Assembly: GCA_029940475.1 (NCBI GenBank)
Contig: JAPYUT010000008.1
Span: forward strand, 27,427 to 91,426
From: Verrucomicrobiales bacterium
Lineage (GTDB): Bacteria; Verrucomicrobiota; Verrucomicrobiia; Verrucomicrobiales; DEV007
DNA length: 64,000 bases
Reading direction: 5' to 3'
Positions within the stretch are counted from its first letter, which is position 1. Each line of letters opens with the position of its first letter. The notes under the pieces were generated by a model. The model did no database searches and was not told the origin of the DNA. It saw nothing but the letters and a program-made list of their open reading frames with translations. The position numbers and the translations under genes are program-made. This document shows positions 17,392-25,906 of this stretch, one piece after another.

Positions 17392-18711
17392 GTGCACAGG
17401 TTCTTTTGCCCGAATTGTCGCCAGCATATGCTCATCAGTGCCGAGCATTTTGGAAAAGTAATACCCTGCCCTGCCTGCAATGAACGCATTCAGATGCCGG
17501 ATGCGGGAGAAATCTCAAGAACGTATGCTGCAGCATCAAGCAAAATGCAGGAACCAGGGGGACGCCCTGCCGGGACACAGACCAATAGTGATTTCGCGAA
17601 TGTTCATCCGTGGGTGAGCCTTGGCCTTGGGGTGGGGTTTGCTGTTGTATTTTACCTGGCGATGCTGGTGATCAGGGGCTCATATGTCTCAGACCTGTTT
17701 CTGGAACGCGGATGGGTTCCCTGTGTCGTGGTGATTTTCTTCGGGTGGTCTGTTGGAATATTGACCCTCAAGTATCTGCGGCTGCGGACCCAGCGGGTTG
17801 CTTTGCTTGTTGAAGTTTTGCCGATACAGATCAGCTACGAAATTAACTGTGCCAACATCAGTCAGTTTATTGATCACATTGCACTTATTCCTGAAAGACT
17901 GAGTCGCACCTACATGGTGACCAGGATGCGTCGTGGGCTTGAGCATTTTGCCACCAGGAGGAGCAATCCTGATGTTGCACGAATGATGCAGTCACAGAGT
18001 GACATCGATGTTTCAGCAATAAGCGGCAGTTATTCACTGGTTAAATCTTTCCTGTGGGCAATTCCTATCCTCGGATTTATTGGCACGGTTATCGGCATTT
18101 CCTCGGCAATTTCAGGATTCTCCGGGCAGACGGAAACAGCACAGGATATGTCAGTGCTCATGGATTCGATTAACAACGTGACAGGAGGACTGGGGGTGGC
18201 ATTTGATACCACCCTTGTTGCCCTGGTGATCAGTATCCTGCTTGCCTTTCCGGTTTCGTCGATGCAGAAAGCGGAGGAGGACCTGCTCAACGCGGTCGAC
18301 GAATATTGTAATGAGAATTTATTGAAGCGACTGGATGATGCAGGCGGCATGGCTGAGGTCGCCAGTAATACGGAGGGAATACTGCTCGCTCTGAAGTCGG
18401 CAGTTGCATCCGGACAAGAGGAGATCCTTGAGGAGTTCAGGGAGGCGGGAGAGAGGATGGCGCAGCTTCAAGGTGAGCAGCACAAACTCCTGCAACGAAC
18501 CACTGAAAGCGTTGATTCCAAGATGGCTTCACTGGTTACAAAGACAGGTAATGAAGCGGCGCGCGCCTTTGATGCGACTTCACATGCAGTCAGGGAGAAT
18601 CTCGGAAAACTCAGTGAGGGGATTGCGGAACTCAACAAGGTTCTTAAAGAACTTGATGGGAAACAGGTGGTCATTGAGAAGAAAAAATCAAAATGGTTCA
18701 GCAGAGGCTGA
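17392..18711 (+). CDS. MotA/TolQ/ExbB-family proton channel with N-terminal zinc ribbon
   Basis: 439 residues, starting at GTG 17392 so that the zinc ribbon begins at once (Cys6, 9, 26, 29; CPNC...CPAC). Membrane segments lie at about 72-95, 106-128, 218-245 and 265-287. The last two carry the family signatures: PILGFIGTVIGI and GLGVAFDTTLVALVISILL, where the Thr residues would line the proton path. Between helices 2 and 3 is a long helical cytoplasmic region, and the C-terminus (about 330-425) is a probable coiled coil. In known systems five such subunits surround two TolR/ExbD/MotB chains and convert proton flow into movement. Here two different TolR-like genes follow at 9 and 6 nt. What is driven is not apparent; it is not next to ton, tol or flagellar genes. 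Confidence 0.85.
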   Translation: MHRFFCPNCRQHMLISAEHFGKVIPCPACNERIQMPDAGEISRTYAAASSKMQEPGGRPAGTQTNSDFANVHPWVSLGLGVGFAVVFYLAMLVIRGSYVSDLFLERGWVPCVVVIFFGWSVGILTLKYLRLRTQRVALLVEVLPIQISYEINCANISQFIDHIALIPERLSRTYMVTRMRRGLEHFATRRSNPDVARMMQSQSDIDVSAISGSYSLVKSFLWAIPILGFIGTVIGISSAISGFSGQTETAQDMSVLMDSINNVTGGLGVAFDTTLVALVISILLAFPVSSMQKAEEDLLNAVDEYCNENLLKRLDDAGGMAEVASNTEGILLALKSAVASGQEEILEEFREAGERMAQLQGEQHKLLQRTTESVDSKMASLVTKTGNEAARAFDATSHAVRENLGKLSEGIAELNKVLKELDGKQVVIEKKKSKWFSRG

Positions 18712-18720
18712 ATATACTAG

Positions 18721-19518
18721 ATGGCTCGTATCCAGAGAGCCTCGGCGGCAGAGGCAGTTTCCCTTTTTCCGTTTCTAAGTATCTTGGCATGCGTAATTGG
18801 GGCGCTTACCCTGATTATCAGTTCCCTCAGCCTCTCACAGGTGAGTGCGGGCCGGCAGGATGAGGATGTCGCCCGGGCTGAGGATTACGTGGCACTACAG
18901 AATTCCCTGATTATCAAAAAGCAGGATCTCGGTGAGCTGGATAAGCTGTCACAAGCAAATAAGGCGCACTTGATGGCCTTAAGAAAATTGGAAGCTGAGG
19001 AGAAATCGTTGCGCCTGGAGCTTAAAGAGCTGAAACAATCGCGGGACAAGCGGCTTGCTTTAACCGCAGAGTCGGATGCGATCAAGGTGGAGATAGACAA
19101 TCTTGTTGCCGGTGGACAGGCTTTTAAAAAACAAGTTACTGAGAGCAGGAAGCAGCTTGACGGGCTCAAAAAGGATTCCGGGTCGAGTCCCCGGGTGCAG
19201 ATATTGCCCTCCCGCGGGACATCGAGGATTGCGCCTGCGTTTGTGGAGATCGCTAAAGGTGGAGTGATCCTGCATACACGATCACGCAGTATTGAGATCG
19301 AACGGGGAAAGATTGGCACTGATGTGAACCTCAGGAAACTTGTGGCTGCCACCAAGCGCGCTGAACGCGGGACAATTGTCCTTTTGTTGCGTTCTGAGGG
19401 ATACCCAACGTATTCAGCGTTTCGCGCAACGGCACGCAGAGAGGGCTGGCCGTATGCCAAATTGCCTTTGTTAACTGTCGGTCCGGTGGACCTGAAACTC
19501 TTTAATATCCAACGCTGA
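18721..19518 (+). CDS. TolR/ExbD-like stator partner A (no membrane-entry Asp)
   Basis: 265 residues. A short cytoplasmic N-terminus precedes a single transmembrane helix at about 14-37 (SLFPFLSILACVIGALTL). A coiled coil spans about 45-150 (QDLGELDKL, LRLELKELK, and so on). The C-terminal domain at about 160-265 has the beta-alpha-beta feel of ExbD/TolR periplasmic domains (GTIVLLLRSEGYPTYSAF, then a short final strand). The helix has no Asp at its entry, where ExbD and TolR keep the proton-carrying residue; Ser and Phe occupy the region. It is translated from an ATG 10 nt after the channel gene and is followed after 6 nt by partner B. I recall similar FPFLS-type pairs in PVC genomes as hypothetical proteins, but no name. 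Confidence 0.7.
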   Translation: MARIQRASAAEAVSLFPFLSILACVIGALTLIISSLSLSQVSAGRQDEDVARAEDYVALQNSLIIKKQDLGELDKLSQANKAHLMALRKLEAEEKSLRLELKELKQSRDKRLALTAESDAIKVEIDNLVAGGQAFKKQVTESRKQLDGLKKDSGSSPRVQILPSRGTSRIAPAFVEIAKGGVILHTRSRSIEIERGKIGTDVNLRKLVAATKRAERGTIVLLLRSEGYPTYSAFRATARREGWPYAKLPLLTVGPVDLKLFNIQR

Positions 19519-19524
19519 GCGGAA

Positions 19525-20634
19525 ATGCGACATCGAGGCAAAAACAGGGGCAAAAACAGCAACCTTGATTCACTTCTAGATACCATGACCAACGTGGTGG
19601 GAATTCTGGTGATTGTTTTAATCATGACCCAGGTGAATGTCGCCGATGCGATTCGCCGTTTACGCTCGGCGTTGCCCGATGTCAGTCACCAACAGATGGA
19701 GCAACTGGTTGAGGAGGTTCGGCATATTGATGAGGAATTGGCACTGTTGAATTCGCCGGATGGCGTGGATTATTCCCGAATCGAGGCGGTGCAAGCCAAG
19801 GTGGGTTTGTTGAGGGTGGAATTGGAGCGGGAGAAGCGGGAAGTAAGGCCTGAGAATGAACTCGTGCAGTTAATTGCAGCCAGGAAGAAGGCCCTTAAGA
19901 AGCAAACACAGGTCATGGATGCCCTGGAAAAAGAGTCTTCCGGATTACTTACCGAACTGGCAAGCGTAAAGGCACTTGTCAATAAACCTCCTGTTCGCGT
20001 TCGTCTTCCCGATCCCCGTCCCGCACGTGATGATGCATCAGAAATCCTGATGGCCTGCGTAGGAAACCGTGTCTATGTGATTGATGGGCCTGCCCTGCAG
20101 TCGATCGCAAGGAAGAAATTGGAAACAGCCGGGCGCAAGGTGATCCACAGTATTGAAGGAGCCGTGGATAAGCGCAAAACAATATACAAACGTAAGGAGT
20201 CAGAGGCGTATATAGTTGCTACAAATACGGGTAATACGATGGCCGCCGTAACTTTGCGCACATACCCGGACAGGGCCAATGCAACCTTGATTATTACGCC
20301 TCGGCCTGATGGCGGACAAGCGATCTCAGAAATCCGGGAATCCGACCGGGGTGTGATTCGCATGTTGATGCAGCAGGCATTTCTCGATCGGGATTATGTG
20401 AATTTTTACGTTACTCCGGATGCCTTTGCCACTTACCTGGAGGCGCGACGCATCGCTGAGGTTGATTATAATTTACCTGTTGGCTGGGAGTTCATCGACC
20501 AGAATGTAAAGATCTATAAAGGGGCGGTGGGCCTGCGCTTTGAGCATACGCCGCCGGTTGCCTCCCCAGCACCGAAACCAACACCGAAGCCGAAGCCAAG
20601 GCCCCCACCCGGAAAGCCCAATGTGCTTGACTAG
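19525..20634 (+). CDS. TolR/ExbD-like stator partner B (Asp retained)
   Basis: 369 residues. A very basic N-terminus (RHRGKNRGKN) is followed by NLDSLLDTMTNVVGILVIVL, a transmembrane helix whose entry carries Asp15 and Asp19. Asp19 is placed like the essential Asp of ExbD. A coiled coil follows (about 48-150), then a large extracytoplasmic domain (about 160-345) containing TPDAFATYLEARRIAEVDYN and VGWEFID, and a Pro/Lys-rich tail (repeats of PKP) of about 25 residues that could reach through or along the cell wall. The ATG is 6 nt after partner A, so the three genes are one operon. An ExbD/MotB-like role is inferred from topology, the Asp and the neighbour; direct sequence similarity is weak. 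Confidence 0.7.
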   Translation: MRHRGKNRGKNSNLDSLLDTMTNVVGILVIVLIMTQVNVADAIRRLRSALPDVSHQQMEQLVEEVRHIDEELALLNSPDGVDYSRIEAVQAKVGLLRVELEREKREVRPENELVQLIAARKKALKKQTQVMDALEKESSGLLTELASVKALVNKPPVRVRLPDPRPARDDASEILMACVGNRVYVIDGPALQSIARKKLETAGRKVIHSIEGAVDKRKTIYKRKESEAYIVATNTGNTMAAVTLRTYPDRANATLIITPRPDGGQAISEIRESDRGVIRMLMQQAFLDRDYVNFYVTPDAFATYLEARRIAEVDYNLPVGWEFIDQNVKIYKGAVGLRFEHTPPVASPAPKPTPKPKPRPPPGKPNVLD

Positions 20635-20675
20635 GGAGATCATTATACCTTGATTCACAATCAATGATGTTATTC

Positions 20676-21500
20676 ATGAAACAATCCATTTACCTGGCAG
20701 TTTTGTCTTTTGTCACCTCGGGCAACGCAATTGCCGAGACCTTTAAGCTTTGGCCGGATGGTGAGGGTGGACCGGGTGCGGCGGGAGTCACGCTCACCGT
20801 GCATCGTCCTGCGAAGGGCAAGGAGAATGGTGCGGCTGTGGTAATTTGTCCCGGTGGTGGCTATGGCATGTGCGTAATGAGTTATGAGGGCAATGATGTC
20901 GGGCGCTGGTTTACCAGTCACGGGGTCACCGCTTTCGTCTTGCGTTACCGGGTTGCCCCCCACAAACATCCGCTCCCTGGAGATGATGTTCGCAAGGCGA
21001 TCAGCCGGCTACGGGCAGAAGCTGCTGATTTCAATGTTGATCCAAAAAGAATTGGAGTGATGGGGTTTTCAGCTGGCGGACATCTTGCGGCGACAGCCGG
21101 AACTCAGTTTGACGGGGATAAATCGCGTCCTGACTTCATGATCCTTGCGTATCCGGTGATTTCGATGGAAGAGGGGGTGACCCATATGGGTTCACGCAGG
21201 AACCTGCTGGGAGATTCTGCAGCACCTGAACTGGTCAAGCGGATGTCAATGGAGACCCAGGTCACCCGCCGCACGCCGCCGGCATTTATTTTCCAGACTG
21301 ACCAGGACCGGGCGGTGCCTGCTGAGAACGCGTTGCGCTTTGTCTTGTCTTTACGTAAAGCCGGGGTGTCCTGTGAGTTTCACTTGTTCCGTGAAGGACG
21401 CCATGGAGTTGGACTCGGGCGGCATGAGGGATCCAGCAAGTGGCCCGGATTGCTTGAGCAATGGTTGCGTCGTTCCGGTTATTTGGGAGCAGGGAAATAA
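20676..21500 (+). CDS. Secreted alpha/beta hydrolase (acetyl-esterase / BD-FAE type)
   Basis: About 274 residues from the ATG at 20676, the closest to the signal peptide (MKQSIYLAVLSFVTSGNAIA); ATGs at 20664 and 20667 are also in frame. The mature enzyme has LWPDGEGGPG near the start, the oxyanion region VVICPGGGYG, the nucleophile elbow GFSAGGH, and a late Asp in FQTDQDRAVP and His in REGRHGVGLG completing the triad. This layout is known for carbohydrate esterases and feruloyl/acetyl esterases that remove side groups from plant or algal polysaccharides; the precise substrate cannot be read. It lies 41 nt after the motor operon and nearly abuts the thioesterase gene. Confidence 0.87.
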   Translation: MKQSIYLAVLSFVTSGNAIAETFKLWPDGEGGPGAAGVTLTVHRPAKGKENGAAVVICPGGGYGMCVMSYEGNDVGRWFTSHGVTAFVLRYRVAPHKHPLPGDDVRKAISRLRAEAADFNVDPKRIGVMGFSAGGHLAATAGTQFDGDKSRPDFMILAYPVISMEEGVTHMGSRRNLLGDSAAPELVKRMSMETQVTRRTPPAFIFQTDQDRAVPAENALRFVLSLRKAGVSCEFHLFREGRHGVGLGRHEGSSKWPGLLEQWLRRSGYLGAGK

Positions 21501-21505
21501 CTTTT

Positions 21506-21916
21506 ATGCCCGCCATTTTTGATTACCAGCTGATTGTAGGCCCCGGGGATATTGATCAGCAGGGGCATGTGAACAATGTTGAGTATATACGATGGATGCA
21601 GCATGCGGCAGTGGCTCATTCGGATGCTCAGGGTTGGGATGCCAAACGATATGCGCAAATCGGAGGCACCTGGTTTGTCCGCTCCCACAGCATTGAATAC
21701 CTGATTCAGGCCCTGAAGGGCGATTCAATTATCATACGCACCTGGGTGGCAACTCTTGAACGGGTGCGTTCAGTTCGTAAATTCCGCTTTGAGCGCAAAA
21801 ATGAACTGCTGGCCCGGGCGGAAACCCTGTGGGTCTGGATTGACCTTGATTCTGGCAGGCTTCGCCCGGTTCCCGTTGAGGTAGCAGATGCCTTTGAGGT
21901 GACTGAATTCGATTGA
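21506..21916 (+). CDS. Acyl-CoA thioesterase, hotdog fold (YbgC/FadM type)
   Basis: 136 residues from the ATG at 21506, just after the esterase stop codon (TAACTTTTATG). An upstream in-frame ATG at 21461 lies inside the esterase gene and is unlikely. The 4HBT hallmark is clear: VGPGDIDQQGHVNNVEYIRW, with the Asp of the family's DxxxHVNN site, then a hotdog sheet with IRTWVATLERVRSVRKF. Enzymes of this type hydrolyse acyl-CoA or aryl-CoA thioesters in the cytoplasm; chain length preference cannot be inferred. Confidence 0.88.
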   Translation: MPAIFDYQLIVGPGDIDQQGHVNNVEYIRWMQHAAVAHSDAQGWDAKRYAQIGGTWFVRSHSIEYLIQALKGDSIIIRTWVATLERVRSVRKFRFERKNELLARAETLWVWIDLDSGRLRPVPVEVADAFEVTEFD

Positions 21917-21995
21917 GCCGGCAGTTTTTTTAATGTTCGAATTGATGGCTCTACTGCTGATTTAATGTTAATTGTTGCTCCTTTAAATAATTGCA

Positions 21996-22226
21996 ATGCA
22001 TGTGATCAAGAGACTGGTAATGATTCTGGGGACTATTTCTATTATCTCCTGTAACCATCACGGCAATAGATCCGGTAAGGCCATGTCGATCGGAAGTTTT
22101 AAAGCCAACTCAGGCGATGCGGGTGTGTCATTGCCGCGGCAGGCTCAGGACGGATCCATGATTGTCACTCCGGAGGGAACCAGAGCATTAAAGGTTCGAC
22201 GGGAAAGTGACGAGGTGACGCCCTGA
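21996..22226 (+). CDS. Small putative lipoprotein
   Basis: 76 residues, not recognised. The N-terminus is a short lipoprotein signal with lipobox-like IISC, the Cys at residue 19 being the expected lipidation site, followed by a polar tail rich in Ser, Gly, Lys and Arg. It sits alone between the thioesterase gene and the convergent three-gene secreted group. Small size and lack of a recognised family make this a moderate call. Confidence 0.5.
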   Translation: MHVIKRLVMILGTISIISCNHHGNRSGKAMSIGSFKANSGDAGVSLPRQAQDGSMIVTPEGTRALKVRRESDEVTP

Positions 22227-22268
22227 GGTTTGCAGGGATTGCCCGGATTCCTGGCGATAGAATATTCT

Positions 22269-25200
22269 CTATGACTTGGGCATCTGGTGGACTGAGTTGT
22301 GAATTTCACCTTTTACCTCTGCCCCGGCGGAATCGCGCAGGTTGTATTTAATGGACATGCCCCAGGTTGGTTTCAACTCAGGTATATGCAGGCGTGTCTT
22401 CCTGCCATCTGCTGACAAGGTGACTTTTGTAATGGCAAGTTTACGCTGATTGTAGTGTCTTGATCCATAATTCCTTGTGCGTTTCAGGTCCCAGACCTCA
22501 ACCTGGTAGGAACGTGTGGTGGTGGCCGTCGCGCTGTCAAGTTTAGTGGTAAACCCAAGTTGAATGCCATCATTGGTTGCTTCCAGGAGAATCGGGAGCT
22601 TGGGGTTTTTACCGGTGTGCCGGATACGGTAGAATCCACCGTCACCACGCTTACTGCCCGCCCAGGCGAACATGCCGGTAGCGTAGAGTTGTCCGTTGCC
22701 GGGATGGAATCGACCGCGCATGATGCCGGTTGGAAAGTCAAGCCCGAGTGAAATCATTCCGCCCTGGGCCTGGCTGCCTATTTTCTCGTGTGGCACAAGG
22801 AAGATCCTGCCCGTTCCGTAACTTAAGTTGAGCAGTTTTCCGTTCAGTGCCCCCCATTTCGCGCCTTCAGGAACCCACATCAGTTCACCGGGGCTACGAT
22901 CGAAGGCATTGGTGATCCAGCACAGTGGTTGATCCATTGCCTCGTCGCTGTTGTCAGTGACGTCATGGTAGCCATACATGTTGCCGTAGAAACCTCCCTT
23001 TTTAACGTAGTTTATTCGATTTTTAGGATTCCAGTGACCCTCCTGATCAGTAACGATGAAGGTGCCGTCCGGGTTCAGGCAGACACCGTTTGCCGCGCGG
23101 AAGCCATTGGCGATGATCTCGGTATTCTGGCCATCGGCACTGACCTTGAGCAGGGTTCCGTGGTGAGGGACGAGGGCTGTCTTGGCATGACGTGCCGACT
23201 TGGCATAGTAGAAGTTACCCTTTTCATCTGTCTGCAGCCCCATGGCAAACTCGTGGAAGTGTTCAGTTACCTGATGGTCGTTGTTGAAGCTCTCGATATA
23301 GTCGATTTCATTGTCTTTGTTCAGGTCATGAAGCCTGGTGATCTGGTCTCGGCAAGTGATGTAGATTGCGCCGTCTACAATGCGGACACCGAGCGGCTGG
23401 AAGAGCCCGGTTGCGATTCGCTGCCAGTGGTGCGCACCGAATTTATCACCTATTCCATCGACGATGAACACATCGCCCAGCCAAGTCGCAACGGCGGCAC
23501 GTTTGCCGTCAGCAAAGAAATCAAAGCCGCCAAGCCGCATCCATGAGTTCCACGGATTTTCCTGGGGAAGGGTAATTTCATCGACTTCAAAAGGCTTCTG
23601 GTCACCGGCGTTTTTACCTTTCGTGGTAATGATTTCAGGCCAGCGCTTGGGTCCTCCTGCGGTGAGTTGAGAGAGCCCGATTGGGGGGCCGCTGTTGGCG
23701 AGATGGGCGTCGAGCGTTGCCTGGCCAGTGGCAGCGATGAGGACTTTTACACTTGCCGGTGTTGCTGAGGGCGGGACCTCAAGGACGAAGAACTTGTCGT
23801 TTGCCTTGGCCAGTTTCATTGTTGCGCCTCCCTTGAGGGCAACTGCCGTGTCGCTTGGGGCAATGCGCAGGCGCAGCGTCTTGTCCGCTCTCGAAATTTC
23901 AAGCGTGCGTGTAAAGATTGTTGTTTCCCCCAGGGTTTCATAGCCAGGTAATTCGCGTATTTCCGTATTGCCGATGGTGTATTTGAGGACCGCCCGGTTG
24001 CCGTGCAGGTAAAGGCCCTTGTAGTGGGCCCAGTCACGTGGCAGCGGGCCATACGGCTTGCCGTCGCGACCCAGGAACCTGGGATCCTTGAAACTGCCAT
24101 CCAAGGGGCGCCCGACACCCGGCCCGACCGGATTCTCGAAGGCCTTGTTGCCAATCAGGGATGCGTGGCTTCCGTGAGACTGGTCGAGAGCAATACCTCT
24201 CCAGTCTATATATCCACTTCCTTCCCAGGCTGCCGCGACGCGCATTGTGTCGTGATCGTAGAGTATCCACTTGTTGCCCCGGGCGATGCCGCCGGGACCT
24301 TCATCAAGGCGCACGGCGATTCCCTTGTAGGCGATATTTCCCCCGGCGACCTGTATGGTCCAGAACTGCACAGGACCGTAATTCATTTTTTTCCACTTTG
24401 GGTCACCTGCGCCAAATAATTTGGGGGATTGGGGGCCAAGGCCCAGCCCGCGGGGCAGTGAACTCAAGTAGGCATCATTGGCCTCGACGTATTGAGAAGG
24501 ATTCTGTTTCTTAATGAAGGTTTCCCGGATGAAGTGGATCACGTCCCATTTCTGCTGTGGTGTCATCCATGGCTGGGCCACCATCAGGTTAAAACCTTTG
24601 GTGAGCGTGCCGTACATTGACAGCGGATCCTTGCCGTTCTTGAATTCGCCACTGTGGAAACGCAGCGCGGTAGGGAGGGTTCCCTCCAGTTTGTCAGTTC
24701 CGTGGCAGGTGATACACAGGCCGTTATAGATTCGCGCACCACGGTCAAGGCTGTTGTGGTCCCAGGCATTTACAATGCGTGAGTGGTCGGCGTCCCCGAG
24801 TTCATCGACAATTACCTTGGTCACGGTGACTATGGATTTGTCTCCGCTAATAAACACATGGCGTGCGAGGAAGCCGTTTTTAAGCATGGGTTCACCGGGT
24901 TCGTTCTTGGAGTTGTTCTCCTGCGGGGCAGGGGGCTGCCAGTTGAAGTCCGGGGTGTTGGTTTCTGCCACCTTGCCTGAGACACCAAGTTTTGTTTCCT
25001 TGTCATTCAGAGCACGCTTCCAGAAGCGCACGTTGCTTATTTCACCGTGAAAATCCCCGCCAAAGTCGGGTGTGCAGGCCCCAATTTGGAACAATGCTCC
25101 AACCGGGTCAGGCCGATGGAACCCGGCTTTCCCGGCGATTTGTTTGCCGTCGAGGTAGAGTTTGGCCATGCCAGCTGCACTTACCAAGGCCGCTTCGTGC

Positions 25201-25772
25201 CACTTGCCGTCGTCAACCTTGTCGCCTCCGGCAACTTCTCCCAGCCAACCAATGTCATAGGTTAACCGACCGTTGCGAATGAACAGGACCTTACCGTTTT
25301 CGAGCCATTTTTTCCCGGGGATAGCCTTTGAGGTGAGGCTGCCATCCTGCTTGGTCCGGAAGCGCACGTATATGGTAAAATCCTTACTTAGGTTGAATGG
25401 GTCGCCGGCCTGTTTACGACTGGAGATAAATAAGGTGCCCTTTGCTCCCTTCGGCGGGGTTTGGGTGGTGGTTGTACCGTATTTGATGATTTCACCGAAG
25501 GGTTGGCCATTGAGCCAAGCCCCGATTTCACCGCGTTCACCGTCCTTTTGACGAGCTCCGATCTCAATCGTTCCCTGTTCACCGGCCTTAAACGGGAAAG
25601 TAACGGGTGCCTCACCTGTCGCATTTACCACAAGTTTTCCGTTTCCGGTGGCATGGTATTGGGCTTTCAGGTGAAAGTTGGCCAGTGCCCCATCGCTTTT
25701 CCAGAGTTCTTCAGCCTGGGCGCTTAAAGCAATCAAGGCTGAGCAGCCGAGGATAATGGTGATACGTTTCAT
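22269..25772 (-). CDS. Secreted LamG-like, cytochrome c and beta-propeller multidomain protein (DUF6797 type)
   Basis: About 1167 residues from the ATG at 25772, where the signal peptide MKRITIILGCSALIALSAQA begins; the longer frame to 25889 adds 39 unconvincing residues. Approximate order: concanavalin/LamG-like domain 50-240 (DFTIYVRFRT, WHEAALVSAAGMAKLYLDG); a class I cytochrome c with heme motif Cys353-x-x-Cys356-His357 and a possible Met ligand in PWMTPQQKW; a domain with GNKWILYDHDTMRVAAAW that I assign to DUF6797; and a C-terminal sorbosone/glucose-dehydrogenase-like propeller (NGVCLNPDGTFIVTDQEGHW, FYGNMYGYHD). The function is probably periplasmic electron transfer coupled to binding or oxidation of a sugar. 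It is the third gene of a minus-strand group whose other members share its propeller and DUF6797-like parts. Confidence 0.82.
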   Translation of the reverse strand: MKRITIILGCSALIALSAQAEELWKSDGALANFHLKAQYHATGNGKLVVNATGEAPVTFPFKAGEQGTIEIGARQKDGERGEIGAWLNGQPFGEIIKYGTTTTQTPPKGAKGTLFISSRKQAGDPFNLSKDFTIYVRFRTKQDGSLTSKAIPGKKWLENGKVLFIRNGRLTYDIGWLGEVAGGDKVDDGKWHEAALVSAAGMAKLYLDGKQIAGKAGFHRPDPVGALFQIGACTPDFGGDFHGEISNVRFWKRALNDKETKLGVSGKVAETNTPDFNWQPPAPQENNSKNEPGEPMLKNGFLARHVFISGDKSIVTVTKVIVDELGDADHSRIVNAWDHNSLDRGARIYNGLCITCHGTDKLEGTLPTALRFHSGEFKNGKDPLSMYGTLTKGFNLMVAQPWMTPQQKWDVIHFIRETFIKKQNPSQYVEANDAYLSSLPRGLGLGPQSPKLFGAGDPKWKKMNYGPVQFWTIQVAGGNIAYKGIAVRLDEGPGGIARGNKWILYDHDTMRVAAAWEGSGYIDWRGIALDQSHGSHASLIGNKAFENPVGPGVGRPLDGSFKDPRFLGRDGKPYGPLPRDWAHYKGLYLHGNRAVLKYTIGNTEIRELPGYETLGETTIFTRTLEISRADKTLRLRIAPSDTAVALKGGATMKLAKANDKFFVLEVPPSATPASVKVLIAATGQATLDAHLANSGPPIGLSQLTAGGPKRWPEIITTKGKNAGDQKPFEVDEITLPQENPWNSWMRLGGFDFFADGKRAAVATWLGDVFIVDGIGDKFGAHHWQRIATGLFQPLGVRIVDGAIYITCRDQITRLHDLNKDNEIDYIESFNNDHQVTEHFHEFAMGLQTDEKGNFYYAKSARHAKTALVPHHGTLLKVSADGQNTEIIANGFRAANGVCLNPDGTFIVTDQEGHWNPKNRINYVKKGGFYGNMYGYHDVTDNSDEAMDQPLCWITNAFDRSPGELMWVPEGAKWGALNGKLLNLSYGTGRIFLVPHEKIGSQAQGGMISLGLDFPTGIMRGRFHPGNGQLYATGMFAWAGSKRGDGGFYRIRHTGKNPKLPILLEATNDGIQLGFTTKLDSATATTTRSYQVEVWDLKRTRNYGSRHYNQRKLAITKVTLSADGRKTRLHIPELKPTWGMSIKYNLRDSAGAEVKGEIHNSVHQMPKS

Positions 25773-25906
25773 AATGGCGAAGCTAACAGTTGAGGGTGAT
25801 GCGGTAGAGCAAAAAAACAGCCATAGCCCATGCCGGCACGGGATGATTGCCCGGGACTGGCGAGAAGGAAATTCCGGGCACAGTGGCAATTGGACCGCAA
25901 CAAGTG

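Noticed and set aside
17392..20634. Zorya-type anti-phage system (ZorA-ZorB)
   Set aside because: A MotA/ExbB-like gene is followed by coiled-coil partners, but no OmpA-like peptidoglycan-binding domain, helicase or nuclease gene follows.
25773..25889. 39-residue N-terminal extension of the cytochrome/propeller giant
   Set aside because: It precedes a complete signal peptide and has no export or domain character; ATG at 25772 is preferred.
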